A stretch of 13,380 nucleotides of DNA from an uncultured Selenomonas sp. (lineage in GTDB: Bacteria > Bacillota > Negativicutes > Selenomonadales > Selenomonadaceae), in the NCBI GenBank assembly GCA_937981305.1, contig CALJPB010000328.1, positions 1 to 13,380 on the forward strand. The letters run 5' to 3'. A program made the position numbers and the translations under genes. A model generated the notes under the pieces. The model ran no database searches. It was not told the DNA's origin and saw nothing but the letters and a program-made list of their open reading frames with translations. Shown here in pieces: positions 1-6,990 of this stretch (the stretch's first letter is position 1; every line of letters starts with the position of its first letter).

Positions 1-1
1 T

Positions 2-940
2 GAGATCCGTTCCAGCTATGAGGCGGTATCCATCATCCAGATCAACCTCGCCATCGAGCGCGAGAAGGAGCAGACCATGCGCGTGGAGCGCGACAAGCTG
101 GAGATCCGCCTGCGCTATCTCTACAACGTTGTGGCACGTGCGGAGCACATGGCACTCTCCATCGGCTCGGTACTCAGCTATCTCAGCACGCAGGTGAGCG
201 GTGTACTCTGGAAGATTGAGGCGGTGCAGAAGGACAAGTTCGTCGGCGCACGCATCATCAAGGCGACGGAGGAGGAACGCTACCGCATCTCACGTGAGAT
301 TCACGACGGACCTGCGCAGGATCTGGCGAACGTACTCTTTATGACGACGATCACCGAGCGTCTGATGGATAAGGATATGGCGGAGGCAAAGCATACGCTT
401 GTGGATCTGCGCGGCGAGATCCGTAAATGTCTGACGAGCGTGCGGCAGATCATCTTCGATATGCGCCCGATGGCTCTGGACGATCTGGGGCTTCCGCAGG
501 CGGTGGAGCAGCTCATCCGCCTGTTCGGCGAGCGCGGCAAACTGCGGGGGACGTTCAGCCTCGAGGGGACGCACTACGCGCTGCCGAAACACGTGGAAAT
601 TGCAATTTTCCGCATTGTGCAGGAGGCTTTGAACAACGTCGTACATCACGCGAAAACAGACAAGGTACGCGTGCGTATGCACTATACGGCGCAGGCACTC
701 ACGGTGCTGGTTGCGGACGACGGTGTCGGATTCGATACGAACCGTGTACCGGAGGAAAAGGAGGAGCCGGATGCGCTCGATATGGAGACGCAGCGCCGTC
801 TGCGCGGGCGTCACTTCGGCGTGATCGGTATGGAGGAGCGTGCGAAGATCATCGGCGCGGCGATCCAGATCCTCTCCGAGCCGGGCAAGGGGACGAAGGT
901 GCATCTGCGCGTGCAGAACCGCATGATGGAGGGGGCTTGA
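2..940 (+). CDS. DegS-like sensor histidine kinase (5' end missing)
   Basis: The frame is open from the first complete codon at base 2, so the start lies left of the window; 312 residues are visible. The N-terminal part is charged and helical, like the coiled-coil DegS sensor domain, with no membrane segment in view. A HisKA_3-type dimerisation region follows, with the phospho-acceptor in RISREIHDGPAQ; the His codon is 302-304 (visible residue 101). The C-terminal third is an HATPase domain: N box in FRIVQEALNNVVHHA, G1 box in VADDGVGFD, G2 region in HFGVIGMEERAKIIGA, ending GKGTKVHLRV. In the family, such kinases autophosphorylate and pass the phosphate to a NarL/DegU-type regulator. No regulator gene is visible; if one is paired, it lies upstream. 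The stop overlaps the next start by 4 bases (TTGA). Family call is secure; identity as true DegS is inferred. Confidence 0.9.
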   Translation, partial: EIRSSYEAVSIIQINLAIEREKEQTMRVERDKLEIRLRYLYNVVARAEHMALSIGSVLSYLSTQVSGVLWKIEAVQKDKFVGARIIKATEEERYRISREIHDGPAQDLANVLFMTTITERLMDKDMAEAKHTLVDLRGEIRKCLTSVRQIIFDMRPMALDDLGLPQAVEQLIRLFGERGKLRGTFSLEGTHYALPKHVEIAIFRIVQEALNNVVHHAKTDKVRVRMHYTAQALTVLVADDGVGFDTNRVPEEKEEPDALDMETQRRLRGRHFGVIGMEERAKIIGAAIQILSEPGKGTKVHLRVQNRMMEGA

Positions 941-2388
941 ACGCGCCGCTCGCCGAGGCTCTGCTCCGCTATGCGGGGCTTGGCGTGCTGCCCTGTCATA
1001 CGCCGGGACACAAGGGCGGACGCGGGGCGCATCCTCTGTTCCACCGCTTCTTTACGGAGGAGGGACTGCGTGCGGATGTCTCGCTCTCGGCGGAGCTCGA
1101 CGATCTCCATGCGCCGACGGGCTGCATCCGCGCAGCAGAGGAGCTGGCGGCGGAGACATACGGCGCAGATGCGGCGTTCTTCATGGTGAACGGGACGACG
1201 GGCGCGGTTCACACAATGCTGCTTGCTGCTCTTGCGCCGGGGGATGTGCTCCTCGTGCCGCGCAATGTGCACCGCTCGGTTGTGGGGGCAATGGTTCTTA
1301 CGGGCGTACGCCCCGTCTATATGCAGCCGGAGATCGACACGCGGCTCGGCATTGCGATGGGGGTGTCGCTGCGTACCGTGGAACGCGCCGTGTGTGAGCA
1401 CCCTGAGGCACGTGCCGCGCTTCTCGTCTATCCGACGTACTACGGTGTGGCGACGGAGCTCGCTGTCATTGCCGACTTCCTGCACGCGCAGGGGAAACTC
1501 CTCCTCGTGGATGCGGCGCATGGGGCGCACTTTGCGTTCTCCGATGAACTGCCGCCGTCCGCGATGGCGGCGGGGGCGGATCTCTCGGCAGAGAGCACGC
1601 ACAAGCTGCTTGGCTCACTGACGCAGACCTCGATGCTCCTCGCACGCGGCGGGCGCGTGTCGACGGAGCGGATTCGTGCGGCATCGGGCATCGTGCAGTC
1701 GACCAGTCCGAACGAAATCCTGCTCGCCTCGCTCGATCTCGCACGAGCGCAGATGGCAGTGGAGGGGCGCGATTGTCTTGCTGCCGCGATTCGTGCGGCA
1801 GAGGAGCTGCGCCGCCGCATCAACGAAATCGACGGACTCTGGGCGTTTGGTGCGGAGTACATGGGCGCGGACGGGATGGCGGCACTCGATCCGTTGAAGA
1901 TTACGGTGCAGGTTACGGGGCTCGGTCTCTCGGGCTTTGCGGCGGAGGAGGAATTGCGGCGGCGTAACATCGCGTGCGAGCTTGCCGACGCGCGGAATGT
2001 ACTACTGCTTCTCTCCTATGCGGATGGGGAGCGGGAGACGGAGCGTCTTTTTGCGGCACTGCGGGGGATGGCAGAGGAGAATGCGCCGATGTGTATTTCG
2101 CGCGGAGCAGAATCTTTTTTGGCACTGCCGCCGATTCCGGAGACGGCACTCGCGCCGCGCGATGCGTATTTTGCACGCAGTGAGTATGTCGATCTCGGGG
2201 CGGCTGAGGGGCGGGTCGCGGCGGAGACGATCGTGTTCTATCCGCCGGGGATTCCCGTGCTCGCACCGGGCGATGTGATTGACGGCGCGACGCTTGCGTA
2301 TCTGCGTGCGATGAAGGCGGCCGGTGCGCGTGTCGTCGGGGCGGCGGATGCGTCGCTCGGCACACTCATGGTGATTGCGAAAGGCTGA
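937..2388 (+). CDS. Orn/Lys/Arg decarboxylase family PLP enzyme (YaaO/SpeA-like)
   Basis: The start is TTG at 937, overlapping the previous stop as TTGA, with GGAGG at 928-932 four bases before it. A longer reading from an ATG at 427 would run through the kinase gene in another frame and is rejected. The 483-residue product has family motifs in order: TPGHKGG near residues 22-28, the PLP-phosphate region FFMVNGTTGA, the VDAAHGAHF segment with the cofactor-contacting Asp, and the Schiff-base Lys223 in AESTHKLLGSLTQ. The C-terminal domain carries YPPGIPVLAPGD. The length fits the short Bacillus-type SpeA/YaaO group rather than the roughly 700-residue inducible enterobacterial enzymes. Members decarboxylate arginine, lysine or ornithine in polyamine synthesis; the substrate cannot be told here, so no symbol is given. 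The tmk start is one base beyond the stop, matching the yaaO-tmk order known in Bacillus. Confidence 0.9.
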   Translation: MNAPLAEALLRYAGLGVLPCHTPGHKGGRGAHPLFHRFFTEEGLRADVSLSAELDDLHAPTGCIRAAEELAAETYGADAAFFMVNGTTGAVHTMLLAALAPGDVLLVPRNVHRSVVGAMVLTGVRPVYMQPEIDTRLGIAMGVSLRTVERAVCEHPEARAALLVYPTYYGVATELAVIADFLHAQGKLLLVDAAHGAHFAFSDELPPSAMAAGADLSAESTHKLLGSLTQTSMLLARGGRVSTERIRAASGIVQSTSPNEILLASLDLARAQMAVEGRDCLAAAIRAAEELRRRINEIDGLWAFGAEYMGADGMAALDPLKITVQVTGLGLSGFAAEEELRRRNIACELADARNVLLLLSYADGERETERLFAALRGMAEENAPMCISRGAESFLALPPIPETALAPRDAYFARSEYVDLGAAEGRVAAETIVFYPPGIPVLAPGDVIDGATLAYLRAMKAAGARVVGAADASLGTLMVIAKG

Positions 2389-2389
2389 T

Positions 2390-3061
2390 ATGGCAAACGG
2401 AAAACTCTTTATCATCGAGGCGGGGGATGGCTCGGGCAAGGAGACGCAGACACGGCTTCTCACGGAGCGGCTTATACGCGAGGGGCATCGTGTTGTGCCT
2501 GTCACATTTCCCGACTACGCGGCGGACTCCTCCATGCTCGTGCGGATGTATCTGCGCGGGGACTTCGGCGCACGTGCGGACGATGTGAATGCCTACGCGG
2601 CATCGACATTCTTTGCCGTTGATCGTTACGCTTCCTACCGCATGAAGTGGGGGCGGGACTATGAGGCGGGGGCAGTTATCCTTGCTGACCGCTACACTAC
2701 GTCGAACATGGTGCATCAGGCAGTGAAGCTCACGGATGCGGTGGAACGCGACGCCTATCTCGACTGGCTCTATGATCTGGAGTTCCGCAAGATGGGGCTG
2801 CCCGTGCCCGATGCCGTGTTCTTCCTCGATATGGAGCCGTGTGCGGCGGAGCGGCTGATTGCGGCGCGTACGAGAGAAAAGGGCGGTACGCCCGATATCC
2901 ACGAGCGCGATGCCGCCTACCTCGCACGCGCCCACGATGCCTACGTCCTACTCGCCGCACGCTACGGCTGGGTGCGGATTCCCTCAAGTGCGAACGGTGC
3001 GCCGCTGCCGATTGCGGAGATCCATGAGAGACTGTATGGGGAGGTACAGAGATTTTTGTGA
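2390..3061 (+). CDS. tmk: Thymidylate kinase (dTMP kinase)
   Basis: The 223-residue product phosphorylates dTMP to dTDP in the cytoplasm, for DNA precursor supply. ATG at 2390 is chosen: AAAGG at 2380-2384 lies 5 bases upstream and it clears the preceding stop; an in-frame TTG at 2375 would overlap the decarboxylase gene. Visible motifs are the P-loop EAGDGSGKETQT (Lys17), the dTMP-site DR motif in LADRYTTSNMVHQ, and a lid region rich in Arg and Lys (RTREKGG) followed by HERDAAYLARAHDAY. The P-loop is of the DGSGKxTQ kind seen in one Tmk subgroup rather than the EGAGKTT of Bacillus Tmk, and has Glu where Ser/Thr or Ala usually follows the Lys. It lies one base after the decarboxylase gene, almost certainly in the same transcript. 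Function is by family; a relaxed substrate range cannot be excluded. Confidence 0.9.
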   Translation: MANGKLFIIEAGDGSGKETQTRLLTERLIREGHRVVPVTFPDYAADSSMLVRMYLRGDFGARADDVNAYAASTFFAVDRYASYRMKWGRDYEAGAVILADRYTTSNMVHQAVKLTDAVERDAYLDWLYDLEFRKMGLPVPDAVFFLDMEPCAAERLIAARTREKGGTPDIHERDAAYLARAHDAYVLLAARYGWVRIPSSANGAPLPIAEIHERLYGEVQRFL

Positions 3062-3066
3062 CGAAT

Positions 3067-3073
3067 GGGAGGG
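3067..3073 (+). promoter_or_regulatory. Ribosome binding site for the DUF4160 gene
   Basis: GGGAGGG lies 6 bases before ATG 3080. It covers part of the in-frame ATG at 3065, so the downstream ATG is the better start. Confidence 0.7.
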
Positions 3074-3079
3074 CGCAAT

Positions 3080-3346
3080 ATGCCTGAAATCAGTTTGTTC
3101 TTTGGCATTCGTATCACGATTTACTACAACGACCACAACCCGCCGCATATCCATGCAGAATATGCAGGCAACAAAGCGGCGATTGATATACAGAATGCTT
3201 GCGTTCTGAGCGGGTTTCTTCCAAATAGACAGTTGAAGATTGTTCTTGCTTGGTGCGTCCTCTATCAGGATGAACTAATGCAGAATTGGGAGTTGGTCAA
3301 GAGTGGAAAATCTCCCAATCCAGTTCCACCAATGGGAAGGATGTGA
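3080..3346 (+). CDS. DUF4160 domain protein
   Basis: This is an 88-residue protein. The N-terminal pattern MPEISLFFGI, then IYYNDHNPPHIHAEY, matches the DUF4160 family, whose mark is a His-rich NPPHIHA motif (about residues 20-26). No signal peptide or membrane segment is seen. ATG 3080 is preferred over the in-frame ATG at 3065 because of the ribosome binding site. A DUF2442 gene begins at the stop codon; the two families commonly occur as neighbours. A toxin-antitoxin-like or regulatory role has been suggested for such pairs but is not established, and I assign no function. Base composition falls: 60-base samples are 52% and 40% GC against 62% in tmk, which suggests acquired DNA. The GTG that could start the next gene overlaps this stop as GTGA. 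Confidence 0.8.
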   Translation: MPEISLFFGIRITIYYNDHNPPHIHAEYAGNKAAIDIQNACVLSGFLPNRQLKIVLAWCVLYQDELMQNWELVKSGKSPNPVPPMGRM

Positions 3347-3351
3347 CTACG

Positions 3352-3666
3352 ATGGATTCTCGTTTTTTCCCCGAGGTGTTGCAGGTTGTTCCCGGCGATA
3401 ACTATATTGTCTATGCGTATTTCAACGATGGTACGGTGCGCTGCTACGATGCTTCGGAGCTTGTCATGGGGACGGGCGTTTTTGCACGGCTGCGTGATCG
3501 GCAGGTCTTTGTAAATGCGATGACCGTCATGAATGGTTCTGTGGCATGGGATCTCGAAGGAAATCGCGACGCGACGAAGTGTATCGACATTGATCCCTTT
3601 GTCCTTTATGAGTCGCCTGTGGTGAAAGATCCTCTGGAAAAATCTACACAACAGAAAGCGTCGTAA
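3352..3666 (+). CDS. DUF2442 domain protein
   Basis: This 104-residue protein begins MDSRFFPEVLQVVPGDNYIV, followed by YFNDGTVRCYDASELV and, further on, MNGSVAWDLEGNRDATKCIDIDP. This matches the small beta-rich DUF2442 fold, in which a 'sV.W...GnrDl..eaLye' block is typical. The start is uncertain. ATG 3352 has GGGAAGG at 3334-3340, 11 bases away. GTG 3343 overlaps the previous stop but leaves only 2 bases to the same site. An ATG at 3286 would lie deep in the DUF4160 gene and is rejected. The C-terminal tail (PLEKSTQQKAS) is polar and probably disordered. It forms a pair with the DUF4160 gene, and a partner or antidote role is speculation. The stop is 13 bases before rnmV, so the pair is probably co-transcribed with its neighbours. 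Confidence 0.75.
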   Translation: MDSRFFPEVLQVVPGDNYIVYAYFNDGTVRCYDASELVMGTGVFARLRDRQVFVNAMTVMNGSVAWDLEGNRDATKCIDIDPFVLYESPVVKDPLEKSTQQKAS

Positions 3667-3679
3667 AGAGAGTGAAGCG

Positions 3680-4216
3680 TTGATTAAAGAAGTCATCATT
3701 GTCGAGGGGAAGATGGATGTGCGGGCGGTACGGCGCGCGGTCGAGGCAGACTGCATCATCACCGACGGTTTTCGCCTGCGCAGTGCGGCGATCAAGAATA
3801 TCCGCGCCGCATACGAGAAGCGCGGCATCATCGTCCTCACCGACCCCGATACCGTGGGGGAGCGTATTCGGGCGCGGTTGACCGAGATGTTCCCGCGTGC
3901 CCGTCATGCCTTCGTTCCCGTCGAGGATGCGACGAATCTCGGCGACGGCGATATTGGCATCGAGCAGGCAAGCCCTGCCGCGATTCGTGCCGCACTTGAC
4001 AAGGTACGGACACCGATGGATGCACCCGCAGAGATTTTCTCAATGGCGGATATGATGGCGCACGGCCTCACGGGCACGGAGGATGCCGCAGCTCGCCGCG
4101 CCCGTCTTGGACGCTCCCTCGGGCTCGGATTTGCAAATGCTAAGACCTTTCTCCGTCGTCTGAACACCTACGGGATTACCCGCGAGGAATTTATATCCGC
4201 AATAGAGGAGTTATGA
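3680..4216 (+). CDS. rnmV: Ribonuclease M5 (5S rRNA maturase)
   Basis: The 178-residue product fits RNase M5 (186 residues in B. subtilis), which cuts both sides of 5S rRNA in its precursor. It is a TOPRIM enzyme: the acidic motif IIVEGKMD holds Glu9, and LTDPDTVGERIR holds the Asp55/Asp57 pair that binds metal. The segment DIGIEQASPAAIRAAL matches the M5-specific GVEHA block after TOPRIM. The only plausible start is TTG 3680; no strong ribosome binding site is seen, only a weak purine-rich AAAGAGAG at 3665-3672, so expression may depend on coupling to upstream translation. The stop TGA at 4214-4216 overlaps either candidate rsmA start. The rnmV-rsmA order is widely conserved in Firmicutes and joins 5S maturation to 16S modification. 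Confidence 0.92.
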   Translation: MIKEVIIVEGKMDVRAVRRAVEADCIITDGFRLRSAAIKNIRAAYEKRGIIVLTDPDTVGERIRARLTEMFPRARHAFVPVEDATNLGDGDIGIEQASPAAIRAALDKVRTPMDAPAEIFSMADMMAHGLTGTEDAAARRARLGRSLGLGFANAKTFLRRLNTYGITREEFISAIEEL

Positions 4217-5094
4217 TGAACGCAAGTATTCCCGTCATCGCCGACCCAAAGGTCACACGCCACATCCTGAATGCCTTTCACCTGCGTGCAAGCAAGCGTC
4301 TCGGGCAAAACTTTCTCGTGGACAGAGGCGTGGTGCAGGGCATTGTCGATGCGGCGGAGCTCTCGCCCGCAGACACCGTGCTTGAGATCGGCCCCGGCAT
4401 CGGGACGCTGACGCAGGGGCTTGCCGAGACGGGGGCACGTGTTGTCGCGGTCGAGTTGGACAAGAAACTGCCCGCCGTTCTCGCCGAGACGCTGAAGGGG
4501 TATGACAATGTAACGATTGTGCCGGGCGACATCCTGAAGTTGGATATCATGGAAACGCTCGGACTTCGTGCGGGGGAACGATGCAAGGTCGTTGCGAATC
4601 TGCCCTACTACATCACAACGCCGATTATCATGACACTGCTGGAGCAGAGACTGCCGATTGAGCGTCTGGTGACAATGGTGCAGAAGGAAGTCGCCGTCCG
4701 CATGACAGCACGTCCCGGTTCGAAGGACTACGGTGCGCTCTCCATCGCCGTGCAGTACTTCACCGTGCCGCGCATGGTGATGGACGTGCCGCCGCGTTCC
4801 TTCCTGCCCGCGCCCGAGGTGACGAGTGCCGTCATCGCCTGTCATGTGCAGGATGTACCTACGGTTCAGCCCGCCGACGAAAAGCTCTTCTTCCGTCTCG
4901 CTCGCGCTGCGTTCGGTCAGCGGCGCAAGACCCTCCTCAACGCGCTCGCAGGCGCAGGTCTCTCGAAGGAGATGAGCCGCGCGGGGCTTCTGGCGGCGGG
5001 GATCGCGGAGAATATGCGCGGGGAACAGCTCTCGCTTGCGGACTTTGCGCGGCTGTCCGATGCGGTCGGCTCGTTGGAGCGGGAGGAGGAATGA
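4216..5094 (+). CDS. rsmA: 16S rRNA dimethyladenosine transferase RsmA/KsgA
   Basis: This methyltransferase dimethylates two adjacent adenines (A1518 and A1519 in E. coli numbering) near the 3' end of 16S rRNA, using S-adenosylmethionine, late in 30S assembly. The 292-residue product shows LGQNFLVD (residues 29-36), the SAM-binding motif LEIGPGIGTLTQ (about 56-67), the acidic VVAVELDKKL strand, and the catalytic NLPYY motif (128-132). A PPRSFLPAPEVTSAVI block and the helical C-terminal domain beginning ARAAFGQRRKTLLNAL follow. Two starts compete: ATG 4213 overlaps the rnmV stop as ATGA, while ATG 4216 is 5 bases after GAGGAG (4205-4210); spacing favours 4216. Loss of this enzyme gives kasugamycin resistance in studied bacteria. 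Confidence 0.95.
   Translation: MNASIPVIADPKVTRHILNAFHLRASKRLGQNFLVDRGVVQGIVDAAELSPADTVLEIGPGIGTLTQGLAETGARVVAVELDKKLPAVLAETLKGYDNVTIVPGDILKLDIMETLGLRAGERCKVVANLPYYITTPIIMTLLEQRLPIERLVTMVQKEVAVRMTARPGSKDYGALSIAVQYFTVPRMVMDVPPRSFLPAPEVTSAVIACHVQDVPTVQPADEKLFFRLARAAFGQRRKTLLNALAGAGLSKEMSRAGLLAAGIAENMRGEQLSLADFARLSDAVGSLEREEE
5082..5089 (+). promoter_or_regulatory. Ribosome binding site for the PHP hydrolase
   Basis: GGAGGAGG lies within the last codons of rsmA. It is 7 bases from ATG 5097 but only 1 base from ATG 5091 (which overlaps the rsmA stop), so 5097 is the likely start. Confidence 0.7.
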
Positions 5095-5096
5095 CG

Positions 5097-5876
5097 ATGT
5101 ACTTTGACAGCCATATTCATACGGAGTTCTCCGCTGATTCTGAGATGAAGGCGCAGGACGCGCTGGATGAGGCGGAGCGGCAGGGACTCGGGCTCGTCTT
5201 TACCGAGCACCTCGACTATGACTATGTTGTGGACGGCGTGGAGGAGTTCACCTTTGACCCCGAGGCGTATTGGGCGGCATATGAGCCGCTGCGTGCCGGC
5301 GGAAAGCTCTCGCTCGGTGTCGAGATGGGGATGATGGCGAGTGCACGCGAAAAAAATGCCGCATTCCTGCGGCGTGTTCCGTTTGACCAAGTGATCGGTT
5401 CGATTCACTTTTTGGAGTACAAGGATCTTTACTACCCCGAGACGTTCGAGGGGCGCGAGAAACGGGAGATGTATCACGAATACTTCACCGTCATGCGCGA
5501 CGAGATCTATGCGCACCCGTTCATCAACACGCTCGCACACATCGACTTCATCGCACGCAACGCGCCGTTCGTCAATCCAGAGCTTTCGTACGGTGAATTT
5601 AGTGAGGATATTGATGCAGTTCTGCGTGCCCTCGTCGAGATGGACACCGCCATCGAGATCAACACGCGCCGCCTCGGCACCCCGCGCGGAATCAAGGAAC
5701 TCGCGCCCATCTACCGCCGCTACCATGAACTCGGCGGACGTTATGTCACCATCGGCTCGGATGCCCACGTCCCAGAGGGTGTCGGCAGGAACTATGCCCG
5801 CGCGCGTGAGCTTGCCCGCGCATTTGATTTGCAGATTGTTACGTTCCGTGAGCAGCAGATGCGGATCTGTGAGTAA
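5097..5876 (+). CDS. PHP-family histidinol-phosphatase-like hydrolase (HisK type)
   Basis: The 259-residue protein has the metal-binding motifs of the PHP superfamily in order: DSHIHTEFS (His6, His8), FTEHLD (His38), GVEMGM, IGSIHF, HIDFIARNA and IGSDAHVPEGVG near the C-terminus. Size and motif set fit the monofunctional histidinol-phosphatase HisK/HisJ group, which removes phosphate from histidinol phosphate in histidine synthesis. No other his gene is nearby, so the true substrate could be another phosphoester. It follows rsmA with its start beside or overlapping the rsmA stop and is probably translated in coupling with it. It seems to be the last gene of this run, because a promoter follows before the next gene; no hairpin-plus-T terminator is visible behind it. 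Confidence 0.85.
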   Translation: MYFDSHIHTEFSADSEMKAQDALDEAERQGLGLVFTEHLDYDYVVDGVEEFTFDPEAYWAAYEPLRAGGKLSLGVEMGMMASAREKNAAFLRRVPFDQVIGSIHFLEYKDLYYPETFEGREKREMYHEYFTVMRDEIYAHPFINTLAHIDFIARNAPFVNPELSYGEFSEDIDAVLRALVEMDTAIEINTRRLGTPRGIKELAPIYRRYHELGGRYVTIGSDAHVPEGVGRNYARARELARAFDLQIVTFREQQMRICE

Positions 5877-5918
5877 ATACAGCGAATTTATCGACTTCGG
5901 TGCAAGTGCTTTTATACA

Positions 5919-5947
5919 TTGCCTCTCCATCTCTTTCCTGTTATAAT
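5919..5947 (+). promoter_or_regulatory. Sigma-70/sigma-A type promoter of the AEC permease gene
   Basis: The -35 box TTGCCT (5919-5924) and perfect -10 box TATAAT (5942-5947) are 17 bases apart. Transcription would begin near 5954, leaving a leader of about 22 bases that holds the GGGGAGG ribosome site. The intervening sequence is pyrimidine-rich. This is the only gap of any size (about 100 bases) in this part of the window. Confidence 0.8.
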
Positions 5948-5961
5948 ACAGTCGAATGGGT

Positions 5962-5968
5962 GGGGAGG
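5962..5968 (+). promoter_or_regulatory. Ribosome binding site deciding the GTG start at 5976
   Basis: GGGGAGG is 7 bases from GTG 5976. No ATG occurs in frame near it, so this site fixes the GTG start. Confidence 0.8.
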
Positions 5969-5975
5969 CTTTTTT

Positions 5976-6917
5976 GTGCTCAGCAATTTTTTTGTCGCGC
6001 TCGGCGGTGTCGTTCCCCTCTTCTGTCTGATGGCGGTCGGTGTTTTAGTGAAGCGTTCGCGTCTTCTCAGCGAGGAAGAACTTCGGCACGTGAATCGCAT
6101 GGTGTTCCGTGTGTTCTTCTTCTTCATGATGTTCTACAACATCTACATCTCCGATCCTGGGACGGCGTTTCAGCCGATGCTCATGCTCTTTGGTGCGGGC
6201 GGTGTACTGCTCACGGCACTCGTCTTTACAGGCATTGTCTGCCGCATTGAACCGGACAACGCACGGCGCGGTCCGATGATCCAGGCGGCCTTTCGCGGCA
6301 ATTACGTCCTCATGGGCATCCCGCTCGTCAGCAACATCTTCGGTGATGCGGCGGTTGCGATTCCGACCATGATGATCGCTGCTATCGTTCCCCTCTACAA
6401 TGTACTCGGCGTACTTGTGCTTGAGACCTTTCGCGGTGGACGATTTGACCTCCTGCCGATCCTGCGCAGCGTACTCATGAACCCTATGATTCTGGGGGCG
6501 ATTACGGGGGCACTGTGCCGCCTCGTAGAGCTGCCGATCCCTGCGCCTGTGCTGAAGCCTGTCGCACAGATCGCGGCGGCGACCACGCCCGTTGCGCTCA
6601 TCATCCTCGGTGCATCCTTTCACGGTGGGAGCTATCACGCACATCTGCGTCAGCTCATCTTTTCGGTCGCTTCGCGGCTCATCGTTGTGCCTGCCATCGT
6701 GCTTTCGCTTGCGATCATGCTTGGCTTTCGCGGTGTCGAGCTCGTGACGCTCATCGCCGTGTTTGCCACACCCTGCGCCGTCGCCGGCTTCGCCATGGCA
6801 CAGCAGATGCAGGCGGATGCCGAGCTCGCGGGTAACTGCGTCGTCTACAGCAGCGCCCTCGCCTGCTTTACGATCTTTGGATGGGTGTTCCTCTTAAAGA
6901 CATTGGAATTCTTTTGA
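5976..6917 (+). CDS. AEC-family permease (auxin efflux carrier-like)
   Basis: The 313-residue protein is strongly hydrophobic, with about ten membrane segments in two blocks separated by a more polar middle. The first segment is in VALGGVVPLFCLMAVGVLVKR, followed by RLLSEEELRHVNRMVFRVFFFFMMFYN, a pattern typical of bacterial AEC transporters. AFRGNYVLMGIPLVSNIFG and the late ATPCAVAGFAMAQQM segment are also family-like. Bacterial members carry organic acids such as malate, or amino acids; the substrate here is unknown. GTG 5976 is chosen from the ribosome site at 5962-5968. The in-frame TTG at 5919 extends the reading upstream but forms the -35 box of the gene's own promoter, so it cannot be the start of this transcript. 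It is probably a single-gene unit, because another promoter follows. Confidence 0.88.
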   Translation: MLSNFFVALGGVVPLFCLMAVGVLVKRSRLLSEEELRHVNRMVFRVFFFFMMFYNIYISDPGTAFQPMLMLFGAGGVLLTALVFTGIVCRIEPDNARRGPMIQAAFRGNYVLMGIPLVSNIFGDAAVAIPTMMIAAIVPLYNVLGVLVLETFRGGRFDLLPILRSVLMNPMILGAITGALCRLVELPIPAPVLKPVAQIAAATTPVALIILGASFHGGSYHAHLRQLIFSVASRLIVVPAIVLSLAIMLGFRGVELVTLIAVFATPCAVAGFAMAQQMQADAELAGNCVVYSSALACFTIFGWVFLLKTLEFF

Positions 6918-6929
6918 ACGGTGTATACC

Positions 6930-6957
6930 TTGACAGGGATTTTTGTTTTTGTATAAT
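6930..6957 (+). promoter_or_regulatory. Consensus sigma-70/sigma-A promoter of the polysaccharide locus
   Basis: TTGACA (6930-6935) and TATAAT (6952-6957) are both perfect matches, with a 16-base, T-rich spacer. Transcription should begin near 6964, giving a short leader of about 27 bases before ATG 6991. The leader has a GGAG ribosome site at 6977-6980 and no room for a riboswitch. A full-consensus promoter suggests strong basal expression unless repressed; no clear operator is seen. Confidence 0.88.
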
Positions 6958-6990
6958 TTGGATGAACTTATAAAAAGGAGTCAGACATTC

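Noticed and set aside
427..936. Upstream extension of the decarboxylase reading frame from ATG 427
   Set aside because: It lies wholly within the kinase gene in another frame, its translation is low-complexity Arg/Gly/Ala-rich, and family similarity begins only after TTG 937.
811..2505. Long minus-strand open frames opposite the decarboxylase gene
   Set aside because: They are Arg/Pro/His-rich mirror products of GC-rich coding DNA, without recognisable domains.
5877..5918. Possible terminator after the PHP hydrolase
   Set aside because: No stem longer than three or four base pairs followed by a T run can be formed.
4917..5930. 337-residue minus-strand open frame opposite rsmA and the PHP gene
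   Set aside because: It spans two well-supported genes on the other strand and shows no family motif.
6923..6928. Palindrome GTATAC just before the -35 box of the polysaccharide promoter
   Set aside because: Only six bases are symmetrical and the flanks do not extend it, so chance is a sufficient explanation for an operator-like site.
6943..6990. TTG 6943 as start of the export protein
   Set aside because: It lies in the spacer of the perfect promoter, upstream of the expected transcription start, and would bury the signal peptide behind 16 extra residues.
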